In this document: in pieces, positions 8,864-18,296 of the stretch
Position numbering within the stretch: position 1 is the first letter of the stretch
Layout of the letters: the number at the start of each line of letters is the position of its first letter
Source: Aureispira sp. CCB-E
GTDB taxonomy: Bacteria; Bacteroidota; Bacteroidia; Chitinophagales; Saprospiraceae
DNA length: 64,000 bases
Direction of reading: 5' to 3'
NCBI RefSeq assembly: GCF_031326345.1
Contig: NZ_CP133671.1
Span: 4,340,001-4,404,000 of the forward strand
Made by a program: the position numbers and the translations under genes
Notes under the pieces: generated by a model
Seen by the model: only the letters and a program-made list of their open reading frames with translations
The model's database searches: none
What the model was told of the DNA's origin: nothing

Positions 8864-9364
8864 TTATTTACCGCCCATTTTGCTTTTCTTTTTGTCTGTA
8901 GAAGTGGTACCTTCTCCAGATTTACTATCGCCACTCATTTTTCCTTTTTTACCGTCAACTGAAGCATCTTTTTCACCACTCATTTTTCCTTTCTTTCCAG
9001 TTGTTGGGGTTGGCTTAGTAGTAGTAGTTGGCTCATCATTGCCCCCTGTGGTAGTTGTTGTTGTAGTTGTTGTTCCACCTTGAGAACTTCCACCACCTGT
9101 AGTTGTTGTTGTCACAACAGTATTGCCACCTTCCGAAGCTTCAGCTCCTGCATTTTGCAATTCTGTCCAGTGAGCTTGTGCTGCAGCCAAAGCCTGTGCT
9201 TTACAAAGTTGCTCTTGCTCCATTTTAAAATCTGTTACCAATTGTTGGTAAGCTGTTTCTACTTTTTGTTCATCTGTTTGAGCATCATCAAATGCCATAA
9301 ATGCACCAGCGCCTAAAAATGTAAGACACAATGCACCCACCTTATATAATCTTGTTTTTTTCAT
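8864..9364 (-). CDS. Secreted low-complexity Thr-rich protein with KKGKMSG repeats
   Basis: 166 aa. An N-terminal signal peptide (hydrophobic stretch ending near AGAFMAFDDA) is followed by a short helical region (residues 30-75). Then come two low-complexity blocks: long runs of Thr alternating with Gly, and three or four copies of a basic K-K-x-K-M-[SG]-G motif to the end. The composition suggests an extended, exported, possibly structural or surface-binding protein. No family is recognised. The stop lies in a tight convergent/divergent setting and the next minus-strand gene begins 58 bp further along. The ATG at 9364 is preceded by TCTAAT, similar to other secreted-protein genes here. Confidence 0.7.
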   Translation of the reverse strand: MKKTRLYKVGALCLTFLGAGAFMAFDDAQTDEQKVETAYQQLVTDFKMEQEQLCKAQALAAAQAHWTELQNAGAEASEGGNTVVTTTTTGGGSSQGGTTTTTTTTTGGNDEPTTTTKPTPTTGKKGKMSGEKDASVDGKKGKMSGDSKSGEGTTSTDKKKSKMGGK

Positions 9365-9421
9365 AATATTAGACTCGATTTTGGATTATTCAAATTATTA
9401 TTCAAACTAGCTGTACTCTTA

Positions 9422-9640
9422 CTAATTTGCCATTTTGATAGAATCTAAAGCTGCTGCTGTATATGCTGCCATATTAGATTCACAATCTGCTGCTGCCTCC
9501 TCTTGTAGCTCAACTTTAGCTTCATCAAACTTCTTTTGTGCTTCTGCTTGAATTTCTTCTGCGGACATTCCACCACCACAGCTAAAAAGAGTTGCAGATG
9601 CTAGCAAAACAGCAGAAAAACGTAATATATTCGTTTTCAT
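9422..9640 (-). CDS. Small Ala/Glu-rich lipoprotein
   Basis: 72 aa from the ATG at 9640; a further upstream in-frame ATG (9715) would add a non-signal leader and is rejected. The signal peptide ends in FSCGGG (lipobox Cys). The mature part is an amphipathic helix rich in Ala, Glu and Lys (residues about 25-60) containing a Cys and ending with DSIKMAN. It resembles the short helical tail of many Bacteroidota lipoproteins of unknown function. It precedes the Thr-rich secreted gene by 58 bp on the same strand and could be co-transcribed. Confidence 0.65.
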   Translation of the reverse strand: MKTNILRFSAVLLASATLFSCGGGMSAEEIQAEAQKKFDEAKVELQEEAAADCESNMAAYTAAALDSIKMAN

Positions 9641-9715
9641 GTAAAAACTTTTTTTAAAATTATTAAATATAATTAAGTACTCTAAATGTTCAATTACGCT
9701 CCTTTGATTTGGCAA

Positions 9716-10036
9716 CCAAAGGATATAAGATGTTTTAATCTCTCATAAATGTCACTCAATGAAGTTAGACATTTTATTTTAAATAAAATCTTTTTTTTTT
9801 TACTTTTTTGAGACAATTAACATAGTAAAATAACAGTTTTTCAAACAAATTGTTCATTTAAAAGCTTTTTTACTTGGCTCAAATAACCAACAACCTGCTT
9901 GCGCTTACCTTGCAATATATGCAAAAGTTATGAACTTTAAACAAGGGATAAAGCAAACTTTTTAGATAAAACTAGCTTTAGCTTTTTTCTATATAAATAT
10001 TCTTACTAATTTAGTATTGGGTCAACTATTAGCAAC
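9716..10036. other. Intergenic gap, no gene seen
   Basis: About 320 AT-rich bases between a divergently placed small lipoprotein gene and the end of the serine dehydratase gene. It holds A/T runs only. I see no strong hairpin or ORF. Confidence 0.4.
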
Positions 10037-11458
10037 TTAACATTCTGGTACTCGGACGGAGACATTGATTGCCAAACCACCTTCCGACGTTTCCTTATAT
10101 TTATCACTCATATCCAAAGCTGTTTCTTTCATGGTTTTAATAACGCTATCTAGGCTCACTTTTGCCTTAGTAGGATCGCTAGTTAAGGCTATTTGGCAAG
10201 CCGTCAATGCTTTCATCGCCCCCATTGTATTCCGTTCAATACAAGGCACCTGAACCAAACCACTAATTGGATCACAAGTTAACCCCAAATGATGTTCCAT
10301 TGCGATTTCGGCAGCAATCAAAACTTGCTGAGGTGTTCCTCCCAAGCACTCCGTCAAACCAGCAGCTGCCATTGCAGAAGAAACGCCTATTTCTGCCTGA
10401 CAACCTCCAAGCGCTGCCGATATTGTCGAGCCTTTTTTAAACAATGACCCAATTTCAGACGCGGTCAAAATAAATCGAATCACATCCTTATTGCCTCTGT
10501 TGGGATAAAAACACAAGTAAAACATCAGTACAGCTGGAATGACTCCTGCCGCTCCATTGGTTGGCGCTGTTACGACACGACCAAAAGCAGCATTTTCTTC
10601 GTTTACAGCCAAAGCAAAACAACTAATCCAATTGACTACATTGCTAAAACTTGGATTGACAACCTGAATCAAACGAATCCAATCATCTATATCTTTTGTT
10701 TGTACTCCATTTAGTAATTTATTATTAAAACGATAGGCTCTTCGCTCTACTTCTAAACCACCTGGCAAAATCCCTTCAGTATGACAACCTCTGTGAATAC
10801 AAGCTTTCATAGTGTTCCATATTTCCAAAATTCCTTTTCTAATCTCCTTTCTAGATCTTAGACTTAGCTCATTTTTCATGACAATTTCAGAAATTGGCAA
10901 ACCAGTTACTCCTACCCATTTCAACAAATCCTTCTCCGTCTGAATTAAATATGGAAAGTTCGGTTTTTCGGGTTCTTGATTTTCTTGTCGAACAGTGGGA
11001 TCTCCTTCTTGTGTTACAAATCCCCCTCCTATAGAATAGTAGGTTTCCTCCATTCTCGTTTCATCCTCTAACACAGCGACAAAAGTTAATGCATTGGGAT
11101 GCGCAGGAAGATTTTTGTAAATAAACTCAATGTTTTCTAACGGGATAAATGGGATATTATAAGAACGATTAATTCCCAAGAGACTGCTTTTATACACTTG
11201 CTCTATATATCGATCTATTTTTTTTGTTTTAATTGTTTTGGGGTTGTATCCCATCAAGCCCAACATTACCGCTATATCGGTTCCATGACCTTGACCTGTT
11301 TTAGCCAAGGAGCCATACAATTTAACACTAACGGTAATTATTTTTCGGTCACCAACCTTTTTTAAAAAGGATAAAGCCGCTACCCAAGGTCCCATTGTAT
11401 GGGAACTCGAAGGCCCTACTCCTATTTTAAAAATATCAAAAACACTAATTTCTTCCAT
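10037..11458 (-). CDS. sdaA: L-serine ammonia-lyase (iron-sulfur L-serine dehydratase)
   Basis: 473 aa, the length of single-chain SdaA enzymes. It converts L-serine to pyruvate and ammonia in the cytosol using a [4Fe-4S] cluster. The beta domain opens with [16 protein letters not shown] (residues 10-25), the family's hallmark substrate loop. The alpha domain carries [14 protein letters not shown] near residue 300 and the cluster-ligand region: GGCQAEIG and [16 protein letters not shown] supply three conserved Cys. The reading frame is complete and the chosen ATG at 11458 begins the beta domain directly. It is monocistronic; the tRNA gene lies upstream on the same strand with its own terminator. 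Confidence 0.95.
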   Translation of the reverse strand: MEEISVFDIFKIGVGPSSSHTMGPWVAALSFLKKVGDRKIITVSVKLYGSLAKTGQGHGTDIAVMLGLMGYNPKTIKTKKIDRYIEQVYKSSLLGINRSYNIPFIPLENIEFIYKNLPAHPNALTFVAVLEDETRMEETYYSIGGGFVTQEGDPTVRQENQEPEKPNFPYLIQTEKDLLKWVGVTGLPISEIVMKNELSLRSRKEIRKGILEIWNTMKACIHRGCHTEGILPGGLEVERRAYRFNNKLLNGVQTKDIDDWIRLIQVVNPSFSNVVNWISCFALAVNEENAAFGRVVTAPTNGAAGVIPAVLMFYLCFYPNRGNKDVIRFILTASEIGSLFKKGSTISAALGGCQAEIGVSSAMAAAGLTECLGGTPQQVLIAAEIAMEHHLGLTCDPISGLVQVPCIERNTMGAMKALTACQIALTSDPTKAKVSLDSVIKTMKETALDMSDKYKETSEGGLAINVSVRVPEC

Positions 11459-11672
11459 AGTAGTAAAAGGAGTAAATAAAATTGAGTTTTGTTATCAATA
11501 AAAATAGTCTACTAAAACCATGTTAGTCCTCCTCTATGTCAGAAGTAGCCAACTAACGATGTTCATTGAACTGATATTTGGTGAAAGTTCTATTCAAAGA
11601 TAAAGTACCACATTGAAGAATACTAACAATAATTAAAAAAAAACACTATATTTTTTTAATTAAAAAAAGCAC

Positions 11673-11708
11673 AAAAAAAAGTCTTCAAGAATACACCTTG
11701 AAGACTTT
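11673..11708 (-). terminator. Terminator of the tRNA-Gly transcript
   Basis: 12-bp perfect stem AAAGTCTTCAAG / CTTGAAGACTTT with a 7-nt loop. On the minus strand it is followed by a run of eight U, and it lies 6 bp beyond the tRNA 3' end. Confidence 0.85.
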
Positions 11709-11713
11709 AAAAG

Positions 11714-11786
11714 AGCGAAAAACGAGATTCGAACTCGCGACCCCAACCTTGGCAAGGTTGTGCTCTACCAGCTGAGCTATTTTCGC
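11714..11786 (-). tRNA. tRNA-Gly (GCC anticodon)
   Basis: 73-nt cloverleaf read on the minus strand: 7-bp acceptor stem GCGAAAA/TTTTCGC, D stem GCTC/GAGC with loop AGCTGGTA, anticodon stem CAACC/GGTTG with loop TTGCCAA (anticodon GCC), variable loop GGGTC, and T arm with TTCGAAT. The discriminator is U and no 3' CCA is encoded. I see no integrated element at its 3' end. Confidence 0.95.
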
Positions 11787-12019
11787 TTATCATTTTCTGC
11801 GAGTGCAAATATAAGACACAATTTATTTTTTGACAAAATTTTTAAGCTATTTTTTTTATTTTTTTCATTTTTTTATCGACATTTAAGATAACCACATCAA
11901 CCAACACTCCTGATTCTGCCCAAAAGGCAACGCCCCACATTACAAACATCACTTAACTTAACTTGTTGTATTCTAATATTTTCTTATTTTTAAAACGCAA
12001 CAAATAATTTTAATATTAC

Positions 12020-14419
12020 ATGAAAAGCTACAGTACAACGTCTTTATTAATTTTTCTTGCCATTTTATTTTCTTTTCAGTCTAGTCAAGCACAAATTTCA
12101 GATTTCAACCTAACTTCCGTTAGCAACCTTCCCTATACTCAAGAATTAAACGACATTTGGGGATATGTAGATGCTACGGGGGTTGAGTATGCTTTGGTTG
12201 GTACTCGAACTGGAACTTCTATAGTGAGTTTGGCAAATCCTAATGCCCCTTCAGAAGTTTTGTTTATTCCTGGAGCCACCTCTATTTGGCGAGATCTAAA
12301 AACATGGGGTAATTTTGCCTACGTCACATCAGACCAAGGAAATGATGGTTTACTAATTATAGATTTGTCTCCTCTCCCAAGTGGCACCCCTAGTTATCAA
12401 TTTTGGAGACCAGAACTCACCATCAACAGCTCAACAGACACCCTTAATAGAGCACATAACCTCTATATTGACGAGGGGGGATTTTGTTACATTGCAGGTA
12501 GCAATATCAGCACAGGAGAAACATTTATACTGGATGTACATACTACTCCTGGTAACCCTATACTATTAGGTGCAACCTCTCCTGTTTACGCGCACGATGC
12601 CTATGCTAGAGGGGATACGCTTTGGACTTCTGATATTAATAATGGTACGTTTTCTGTATACGATGTTAGTAATAAGAACGCTCCTGTCATCTTAGGCAAC
12701 CAAACAACACCTCGAAACTTTGCACACAACGCATGGATTTCGGATGATGGGAATGCACTCTTTACCACTGATGAAAAATCTAATGCTTGGGTCGCGTCTT
12801 TTAATGTTTCAGACTTAGGCAATATCAAAGAATTGGACCGATATAGAACGCCTACTCCCAATACAATTCCTCATAATACACACACGTACAACGATTATTT
12901 AGTTACCTCTTATTATACCGACGGTCTTATTATTATTGACGCTAGTCGTCCCGACAACTTGATTGAGGTAGGACGCTATGATACTTATAACTTAAGTCCT
13001 GAAACTGGTTTCTTTGGTGCTTGGGGTGCTTACCCTTATTTGCCTTCTGGCTTAGTACTCGTCTCTGATATTAATACAGGACTGCATGTTCTACAACCCA
13101 ACTATCAACGTGCCTGCTGGTTGGAAGGAATTGTTACTGATCAAGCAACATCTAGCGTTCTATTCGATGTAGATGTCCAAATTTTAAATACACATTCTAA
13201 CGACGCGACCGATTTCATGGGCACCTATAAAACTGGAATGGGAATAGCTGGAACATACGATGTAGAATTCAAAAAAGCTGGCTATATTCCTCAGACAATT
13301 TCGGTTACTCTAACCAATGGAATTGTAACTACACAAAATGTACAGTTGGTTCCCGCCACAGCCTTTACTTTAACAGGTCAAGTCGTAGATAGTATCAATC
13401 CTAGTATTGGTCTTTCAAATGCTATTGTCAACCTACAAAGTTCGCTTTATGAGTATACCACTACAGCAGATGCTAATGGTAATTTTAGTGTTACGATTTA
13501 TCCCGACAACGACTATAAAGTTATAGCTGGAAAATGGGGGCATCATGCCAAACTTTTTGAGTTAGTTGCTTTGGATTCTACTGCGATTCCTGCCCAAGTT
13601 TATCCTTTGCGAAGAGGCTATAAAGATGAATTTGTTCTAGATTATAGGTGGTCAGAATTTGGAAACGCTACTTCTGGAAAATGGGAACGCGGTATCCCTG
13701 CTCCTTTGTCTACTTGGCAAGGTAGTGTACTTCCTGAAGAAGGTGATTTAACGGGTGATATTGGAGTATATTGCCTAATCACAGGTAATAATGGGAATGG
13801 CATACATGGTGCAGATGACGTAGACAATGGTGCTACAACGATTGTTTCTCCTATCATGGATTTAAGTGGTATAACAAATCCTATTCTAAACTACCATTAT
13901 TTCTTTAACGTCAACTGGCCTCCAAGTGGAACGGACTCTTTTACGGTTTATATAACCAATGGTACAGACACCGCTATACTTGCTAGTAGCACTGCTCCAC
14001 AATACAGTTGGTCTGCTAAGCAATCTATTTCTATTGCTGACTACATCAGCCTAACTAACACAATGCGTGTTTATTTTCAAGTAAATGATGCTAGTGGAAC
14101 TGCTTTAGAGGCGCTTGTCGATTTATTCGAAATCTCAGACTCCAATGCGACATCTGTCCATGTTCTTCCTACTCAAGATATTAATGTTAACTATTATCCA
14201 AACCCATTCAAACAAAGCATTCAACTTGATTATGAAATAGATAATAATAATCTTCAAAATATTTCATTAGAAGTATACAATACTTTAGGACAAATAGTTG
14301 AAAGACAAATATTGCCTCCTGTCTCTAGTCAGTTAAACCTAGGGAGACACTGGGAAGCAGGCATATACTTTATAAAAATAGGTAACAAAACAATCAAAGT
14401 CATTAAATCAGAATCATAG
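12020..14419 (+). CDS. Choice-of-anchor B / LVIVD-repeat protein with T9SS sorting domain, paralogue 1
   Basis: 799 aa. A signal peptide (cleavage near QSSQAQ) is followed by about 360 residues of LVIVD-type propeller repeats, seen as recurring SIVSLANPNAPSEV, LLIIDLS, VYDVSNKNAPVILG and LIIIDASRPDNLIEVGRYDT motifs. This is the 'choice-of-anchor B' arrangement. Next come two carboxypeptidase-regulatory-like Ig folds (from about 375 and 455), a region with a conserved YKDEFVLDY...W start near 535, and a C-terminal T9SS type A sorting domain (YYPNPF... GIYFIKIGNKTIKVIK). It should be exported by T9SS to the cell surface or medium. Function is unknown. The paralogue at 14739 is its tandem duplicate. 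ATTCTAAT lies 43 bp upstream of the ATG. Confidence 0.88.
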   Translation: MKSYSTTSLLIFLAILFSFQSSQAQISDFNLTSVSNLPYTQELNDIWGYVDATGVEYALVGTRTGTSIVSLANPNAPSEVLFIPGATSIWRDLKTWGNFAYVTSDQGNDGLLIIDLSPLPSGTPSYQFWRPELTINSSTDTLNRAHNLYIDEGGFCYIAGSNISTGETFILDVHTTPGNPILLGATSPVYAHDAYARGDTLWTSDINNGTFSVYDVSNKNAPVILGNQTTPRNFAHNAWISDDGNALFTTDEKSNAWVASFNVSDLGNIKELDRYRTPTPNTIPHNTHTYNDYLVTSYYTDGLIIIDASRPDNLIEVGRYDTYNLSPETGFFGAWGAYPYLPSGLVLVSDINTGLHVLQPNYQRACWLEGIVTDQATSSVLFDVDVQILNTHSNDATDFMGTYKTGMGIAGTYDVEFKKAGYIPQTISVTLTNGIVTTQNVQLVPATAFTLTGQVVDSINPSIGLSNAIVNLQSSLYEYTTTADANGNFSVTIYPDNDYKVIAGKWGHHAKLFELVALDSTAIPAQVYPLRRGYKDEFVLDYRWSEFGNATSGKWERGIPAPLSTWQGSVLPEEGDLTGDIGVYCLITGNNGNGIHGADDVDNGATTIVSPIMDLSGITNPILNYHYFFNVNWPPSGTDSFTVYITNGTDTAILASSTAPQYSWSAKQSISIADYISLTNTMRVYFQVNDASGTALEALVDLFEISDSNATSVHVLPTQDINVNYYPNPFKQSIQLDYEIDNNNLQNISLEVYNTLGQIVERQILPPVSSQLNLGRHWEAGIYFIKIGNKTIKVIKSES

Positions 14420-14437
14420 TACCGTTCATTTATTAAC

Positions 14438-14482
14438 ACAAGGAATGGATACAAAATCCCAACTTTTGTATCCATTCCTTGT
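14438..14482 (+). terminator. Hairpin terminator
   Basis: Perfect 19-bp stem, ACAAGGAATGGATACAAAA (14438-14456) with its complement at 14464-14482 and a 7-nt loop. It lies 18 bp past the stop of the first LVIVD gene. The tail is TA-rich rather than a clean U run. Confidence 0.7.
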
Positions 14483-14738
14483 TATATTATAACTAATCAT
14501 CACTCACTAAAATTTTATAAAATCAAAAAATCAGAATCAATTATTGCTTAACACCTACTAAATCTTATATCCATTTAGCTACTTATCTCTCTAATTGACC
14601 TACCAACAAACAAGTCAAACCCCACATTTTTTCATTTTAACGCTCCACTAAGCCACTCAAAGTCAATGTACGTTCACTTACTACTCTAAATTGACTGTAT
14701 CACTATAGCTTTAGTGGGCTATTCTCAATCTCTACAAT

Positions 14739-17075
14739 ATGCGTTTAATTACTTTATTATGCTTGTTGTTTGTTGGTAGCATACAAGCTCAAATCCCGAA
14801 TCACAACATTACACCAGTAGGAAATCTACCTTACAGTATCATATTAAATGATATTTGGGGCTATGTAGACTCATCAGGAACAGAATATGCCTTGGTGGGA
14901 GACTTAGATGGTCTTTCTATTGTAAGTTTGGCCGACCCTGCCAATCCTGTCGAAATTAGTTATATCAACGCCAACAGTAGTATATGGCGAGACGTAAAAA
15001 CATATGGCTCTCGCGCCTATGCCGTTACCGAAGGTGGTGGTGGAATTTTAATTGTTGACCTTTCAGATTTGCCCAACAGTGTCAGTCACCATTTTCATAC
15101 AAATTTTCCTGCCTACTCTGCTCATAATTTGTGGATTGACGAACAAGGTTATCTGTATCTTGCGGGGGATTCTGGTTCTGGTTCTCCAGCTTATTATGAC
15201 TTAAACCCAGATCCAGACACGCCTACATACATGGGACATGTATTTCCGTTTTACTACTCGCATGATGTATATGTTCGAAATGACACCTTGTGGTCCGCTA
15301 ATGTCTACGATGGATTTTTTACCGTATTTGATATGAGTAACAAGAGTTCTCCTCAGTTATTAGCAACCCAAAGAACGTCTAGAGATTTTGCGCACAATGT
15401 ATGGTTATCTGAAGATGGTCAGACACTTTTTACTACCGATGAAAAAGCAGGTGCTTGGATAGATGCTTATGACGTATCGGACTTATCCGATATCAAACGA
15501 ATCGATCGTTGGCGTACCCCCAATCCAGGAGTTGTCCCCCACAATGTACATGTTCACAACAACTATTTAGTTGTCTCTTATTATACGGACGGTTTAATTA
15601 TTTTGGATGCTAGCAGACCTAATAACTTGGTTGAAGTCGCTCGCTACGATACCTATCCATTGGTTCCTAATAGTGAGCTGGATGGTGCTTGGGGTGCTTA
15701 TCCATTTTTGCCTTCTGGTCATATTTTAGTTTCAGATAGACAAACGGGTTTGCATGTTTTAAATCCTAATTATGTTCGAGCTTGTTGGCTAGAAGGAATT
15801 GTCACCGATTCGATTACTGGAGCACCATTGCACAATACATCAGTTAGCATTACTGGAAATGTCCCTTCCACCAACTCGGATATTACAGGTGCTTACAAAA
15901 CAGGGACTGTTGTTCCAGGAACCTATCAAGTGACTTTTAGCAAATTGGGATACATTTCCAAAACAATTACAACAACATTACAAAATGGACAATTAACCCT
16001 CGAAAATGTAGAACTAGCTTTGACTCCCAGAGTTACACTTAATCTAAAAGTTGAAGATAAAAAAAGTGGCCATCCTATTCCCAATAGCATTGTAGAAGTT
16101 AGAGGATTGAACGTTGATACAATTTATACGGGATTTACCGATGCCAATGGAGATTTTCAACAAGCCTTACTCCAATCAGATTATGAACTATGGGTTGGAC
16201 ATTGGGGACATCAAACTCAGAGAGATTCTTTAAGTATCCATTCTAATACATCAACAACCATACAACTCAATAAAGGTTATAAAGATGAATTTGAACTCGA
16301 TTTAGGCTGGGCTTTATCAGGAAGCGTTACTAATGGAAATTGGACAAGACAAGAATTGTACAGCGTTCCAGGTCTATTCTTTCCACTTCTTAATGTAGAT
16401 TCGGATGATTTAGGGAATAAGTGCGTTACAACAGGTCATTATCCATCCGATACTCTTCTTTCTAGTATTGTCTGGATGGACTCTGGAACAACCATTTTCA
16501 ACTCTCCCCTAATGGACTTGAGCACAGCTACAGATCCTTATCTGAACTTCCAATATTACTTTTACAGTCTATTCCAATCTGCTGGCACACTAGAAGTATA
16601 TGTCAGTAATGGTATTGATACGGTTCAAGTGATGAATCATTCTAGCAATATTAACCCTGCTACATGGACAGCTTCTCCAGATATTTACTTAAAGAACCAT
16701 GTCTCGCTGACCAATACGATGGAAGTAATTTTTAAAGCTTACAACTCTACACCAAGCACCAATAGCCTAGTACGAATTTGGGTAGATGATTTTATGGTGG
16801 TAGATTCTGCTGGCAATCATATTGCCATACAGCAAGTAGAAATTCCTCAAACAATCGCTTCTACTGCTCCTAACCCTTTTCAAGAAAACGTCGTCTTAAC
16901 TTACGATCAAGTAAAGCTCCCTGCCGCACTAGAAGTTATTAATTCATTAGGACAGATAATTGAGCAACAAACTATTGAGCAACCCAAAGGACGTCTTTTG
17001 CTAGGACAGGCATGGGAAACGGGTATTTATTTCATTCGAATTGGAGACCAAACCTTAAAAGTTGTCAAACATTAA
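14739..17075 (+). CDS. Choice-of-anchor B / LVIVD-repeat protein with T9SS sorting domain, paralogue 2
   Basis: 778 aa with the same architecture as the gene upstream: signal peptide ending SIQAQ, LVIVD repeats (SIVSLADPANPVEI, ILIVDLS, VFDMSNKSSPQLLA, LIILDASRPNNLVEVARYDT), two carboxypeptidase-regulatory-like domains, YKDEFELD near 525, and a T9SS sorting end (TAPNPF ... GIYFIRIGDQTLKVVKH). Propeller blocks align closely with paralogue 1, while the module after YKDEFELD is much more diverged. This suggests an old tandem duplication with relaxed constraint in the middle. Both copies keep the sorting signal, so both are likely surface or secreted. Each has its own terminator. Confidence 0.88.
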   Translation: MRLITLLCLLFVGSIQAQIPNHNITPVGNLPYSIILNDIWGYVDSSGTEYALVGDLDGLSIVSLADPANPVEISYINANSSIWRDVKTYGSRAYAVTEGGGGILIVDLSDLPNSVSHHFHTNFPAYSAHNLWIDEQGYLYLAGDSGSGSPAYYDLNPDPDTPTYMGHVFPFYYSHDVYVRNDTLWSANVYDGFFTVFDMSNKSSPQLLATQRTSRDFAHNVWLSEDGQTLFTTDEKAGAWIDAYDVSDLSDIKRIDRWRTPNPGVVPHNVHVHNNYLVVSYYTDGLIILDASRPNNLVEVARYDTYPLVPNSELDGAWGAYPFLPSGHILVSDRQTGLHVLNPNYVRACWLEGIVTDSITGAPLHNTSVSITGNVPSTNSDITGAYKTGTVVPGTYQVTFSKLGYISKTITTTLQNGQLTLENVELALTPRVTLNLKVEDKKSGHPIPNSIVEVRGLNVDTIYTGFTDANGDFQQALLQSDYELWVGHWGHQTQRDSLSIHSNTSTTIQLNKGYKDEFELDLGWALSGSVTNGNWTRQELYSVPGLFFPLLNVDSDDLGNKCVTTGHYPSDTLLSSIVWMDSGTTIFNSPLMDLSTATDPYLNFQYYFYSLFQSAGTLEVYVSNGIDTVQVMNHSSNINPATWTASPDIYLKNHVSLTNTMEVIFKAYNSTPSTNSLVRIWVDDFMVVDSAGNHIAIQQVEIPQTIASTAPNPFQENVVLTYDQVKLPAALEVINSLGQIIEQQTIEQPKGRLLLGQAWETGIYFIRIGDQTLKVVKH

Positions 17076-17127
17076 AACTTTCTTAAGAAAATTCTATACA
17101 CCAAAAAGAATAGAATGGACATCTATA

Positions 17128-17161
17128 AAGTCAAAAGGCCTTGTGCTTTTTGGCTTTTTTT
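17128..17161 (+). terminator. Rho-independent terminator
   Basis: Stem AGTCAAAAGGC / GCTTTTTGGCT (two G-T pairs) with a CTTGT loop and a seven-T tail, about 50 bp after the second LVIVD gene. Confidence 0.85.
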
Positions 17162-17196
17162 ATTATATTCAATAATCCATACAACGAGCATTAACC

Positions 17197-17655
17197 ATGA
17201 AAAGTAAATTCTATTTATTAGTACTGAGTTTCCCACTGCTTATAAGCTTGGGTTCGATCAACTATAATGTACTAACAAAAGATTTAGAAAAAACCTCTTC
17301 CTCAAAAACTAGCTCTATTTCACTGGTAAACAAGTGGCAAGTAAATTCCCCTGCTTTTTTTGATATAGAAATTGATAATTATACATTAAATTCTACAAAC
17401 TTTCACTTTGGATATTTTGTTGAGTTTAATGAGGACAATACCTTTCAAGCTTATTACAGGGCATCTTGTGGCAATGATTGTTTTACTTCAACCAACGGTA
17501 TTTATACCACCAAAGGCAATTCAGTAGAGATATTTGTATTGTCTGCCCAACAATCTGGTTTCTGTTCTGATCCTAAGCAATTTAGCAACAAAAAAATGGG
17601 CACGTTTCAAATCATACAAAACAATAAAGACGAGCTTTTATTAAAACGAATTTAA
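17197..17655 (+). CDS. Small exported protein, lipocalin-like
   Basis: 152 aa with an uncleaved or weakly predicted signal region (FYLLVLSFPLLISLGSI). The mature part has a Trp-containing first strand (VNKWQV), a FNEDNTFQAYYR strand, four Cys in two close pairs, a G-x-Y-T-T-x-G-N turn and ends LLLKRI, a layout often seen in short lipocalin-like envelope proteins. No enzyme motif is visible. The next gene starts 17 bp past its stop, so the two are probably one transcript. I cannot assign a function. Confidence 0.65.
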   Translation: MKSKFYLLVLSFPLLISLGSINYNVLTKDLEKTSSSKTSSISLVNKWQVNSPAFFDIEIDNYTLNSTNFHFGYFVEFNEDNTFQAYYRASCGNDCFTSTNGIYTTKGNSVEIFVLSAQQSGFCSDPKQFSNKKMGTFQIIQNNKDELLLKRI

Positions 17656-17672
17656 AAATAGATAAAACACCA

Positions 17673-18227
17673 ATGACCACCACATTAAAAGTACATTTCA
17701 TTCTCTTTTTTCTTTCTATTTTCATCGCTTGCAATGACCCTAATTATAATGGGGACAATTATATTGCCTTTGACACGATGGACGAACTATCGCATAAAAT
17801 TATTGAAAGCATTAAGAATAATGACGAACAAAAAATGCTAAAATTACTGGATAATAATGCCTTAATTTTTGATTTATTGACAAATGCCGAAGGCGATGAC
17901 GCCAACAAGACCAAAGCCTATTTAATGACAGAAGAAGGAAAGCGCAATTTCAGCATCGATCAAATGGCACAAAAACAACGTATCAATGCTTTTTTTAGCA
18001 CAGGACTTCCCAATCAGATTACAATTAATAAGGCTGCTTTTCAAACCATTGGTCTGGAATTCGTCCACGAACAACCCTATTCAGAAAACTCTCCCGCTAT
18101 GTTACAAAGTTATCAAATTAGAATTGATAATGGTGACAAACAAGCCTATGGCTATGATATTCAAGTAATCTATTGGAATAACAAATATCATTTAATCGAA
18201 GCTGCAGGCTTTTTGAATAAGCTATAG
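17673..18227 (+). CDS. Lipoprotein of unknown function
   Basis: 184 aa. Signal peptide ends in lipobox IFIAC (Cys20). The mature domain has an N-terminal helix (SHKIIESIKNNDEQKMLKLL) and a C-terminal strand-rich part ending YHLIEAAGFLNKL. This is the outline of a small NTF2-like or 'DUF4878-like' lumenal domain, an inference from pattern only. It follows the exported protein at 17197 closely and ends 69 bp before the first A2M-like gene. No clear terminator separates it from that gene, so read-through is possible. Confidence 0.65.
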   Translation: MTTTLKVHFILFFLSIFIACNDPNYNGDNYIAFDTMDELSHKIIESIKNNDEQKMLKLLDNNALIFDLLTNAEGDDANKTKAYLMTEEGKRNFSIDQMAQKQRINAFFSTGLPNQITINKAAFQTIGLEFVHEQPYSENSPAMLQSYQIRIDNGDKQAYGYDIQVIYWNNKYHLIEAAGFLNKL

Positions 18228-18296
18228 TTCTCCTAGAATCATTCATTTATTAGAAGCATCCAAATTTTCCCAACAAACATAACAAACCAACATATC

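Noticed and set aside
8697-9083. Plus-strand ORF with long Val runs opposite the Thr-rich gene
   Set aside because: It is the antisense of Thr codons (ACN read as GTN) and has no signal or domain.
11714-12019. Possible integration site at the tRNA-Gly gene
   Set aside because: No integrase, duplicated 3' tRNA fragment or composition change is visible near it.
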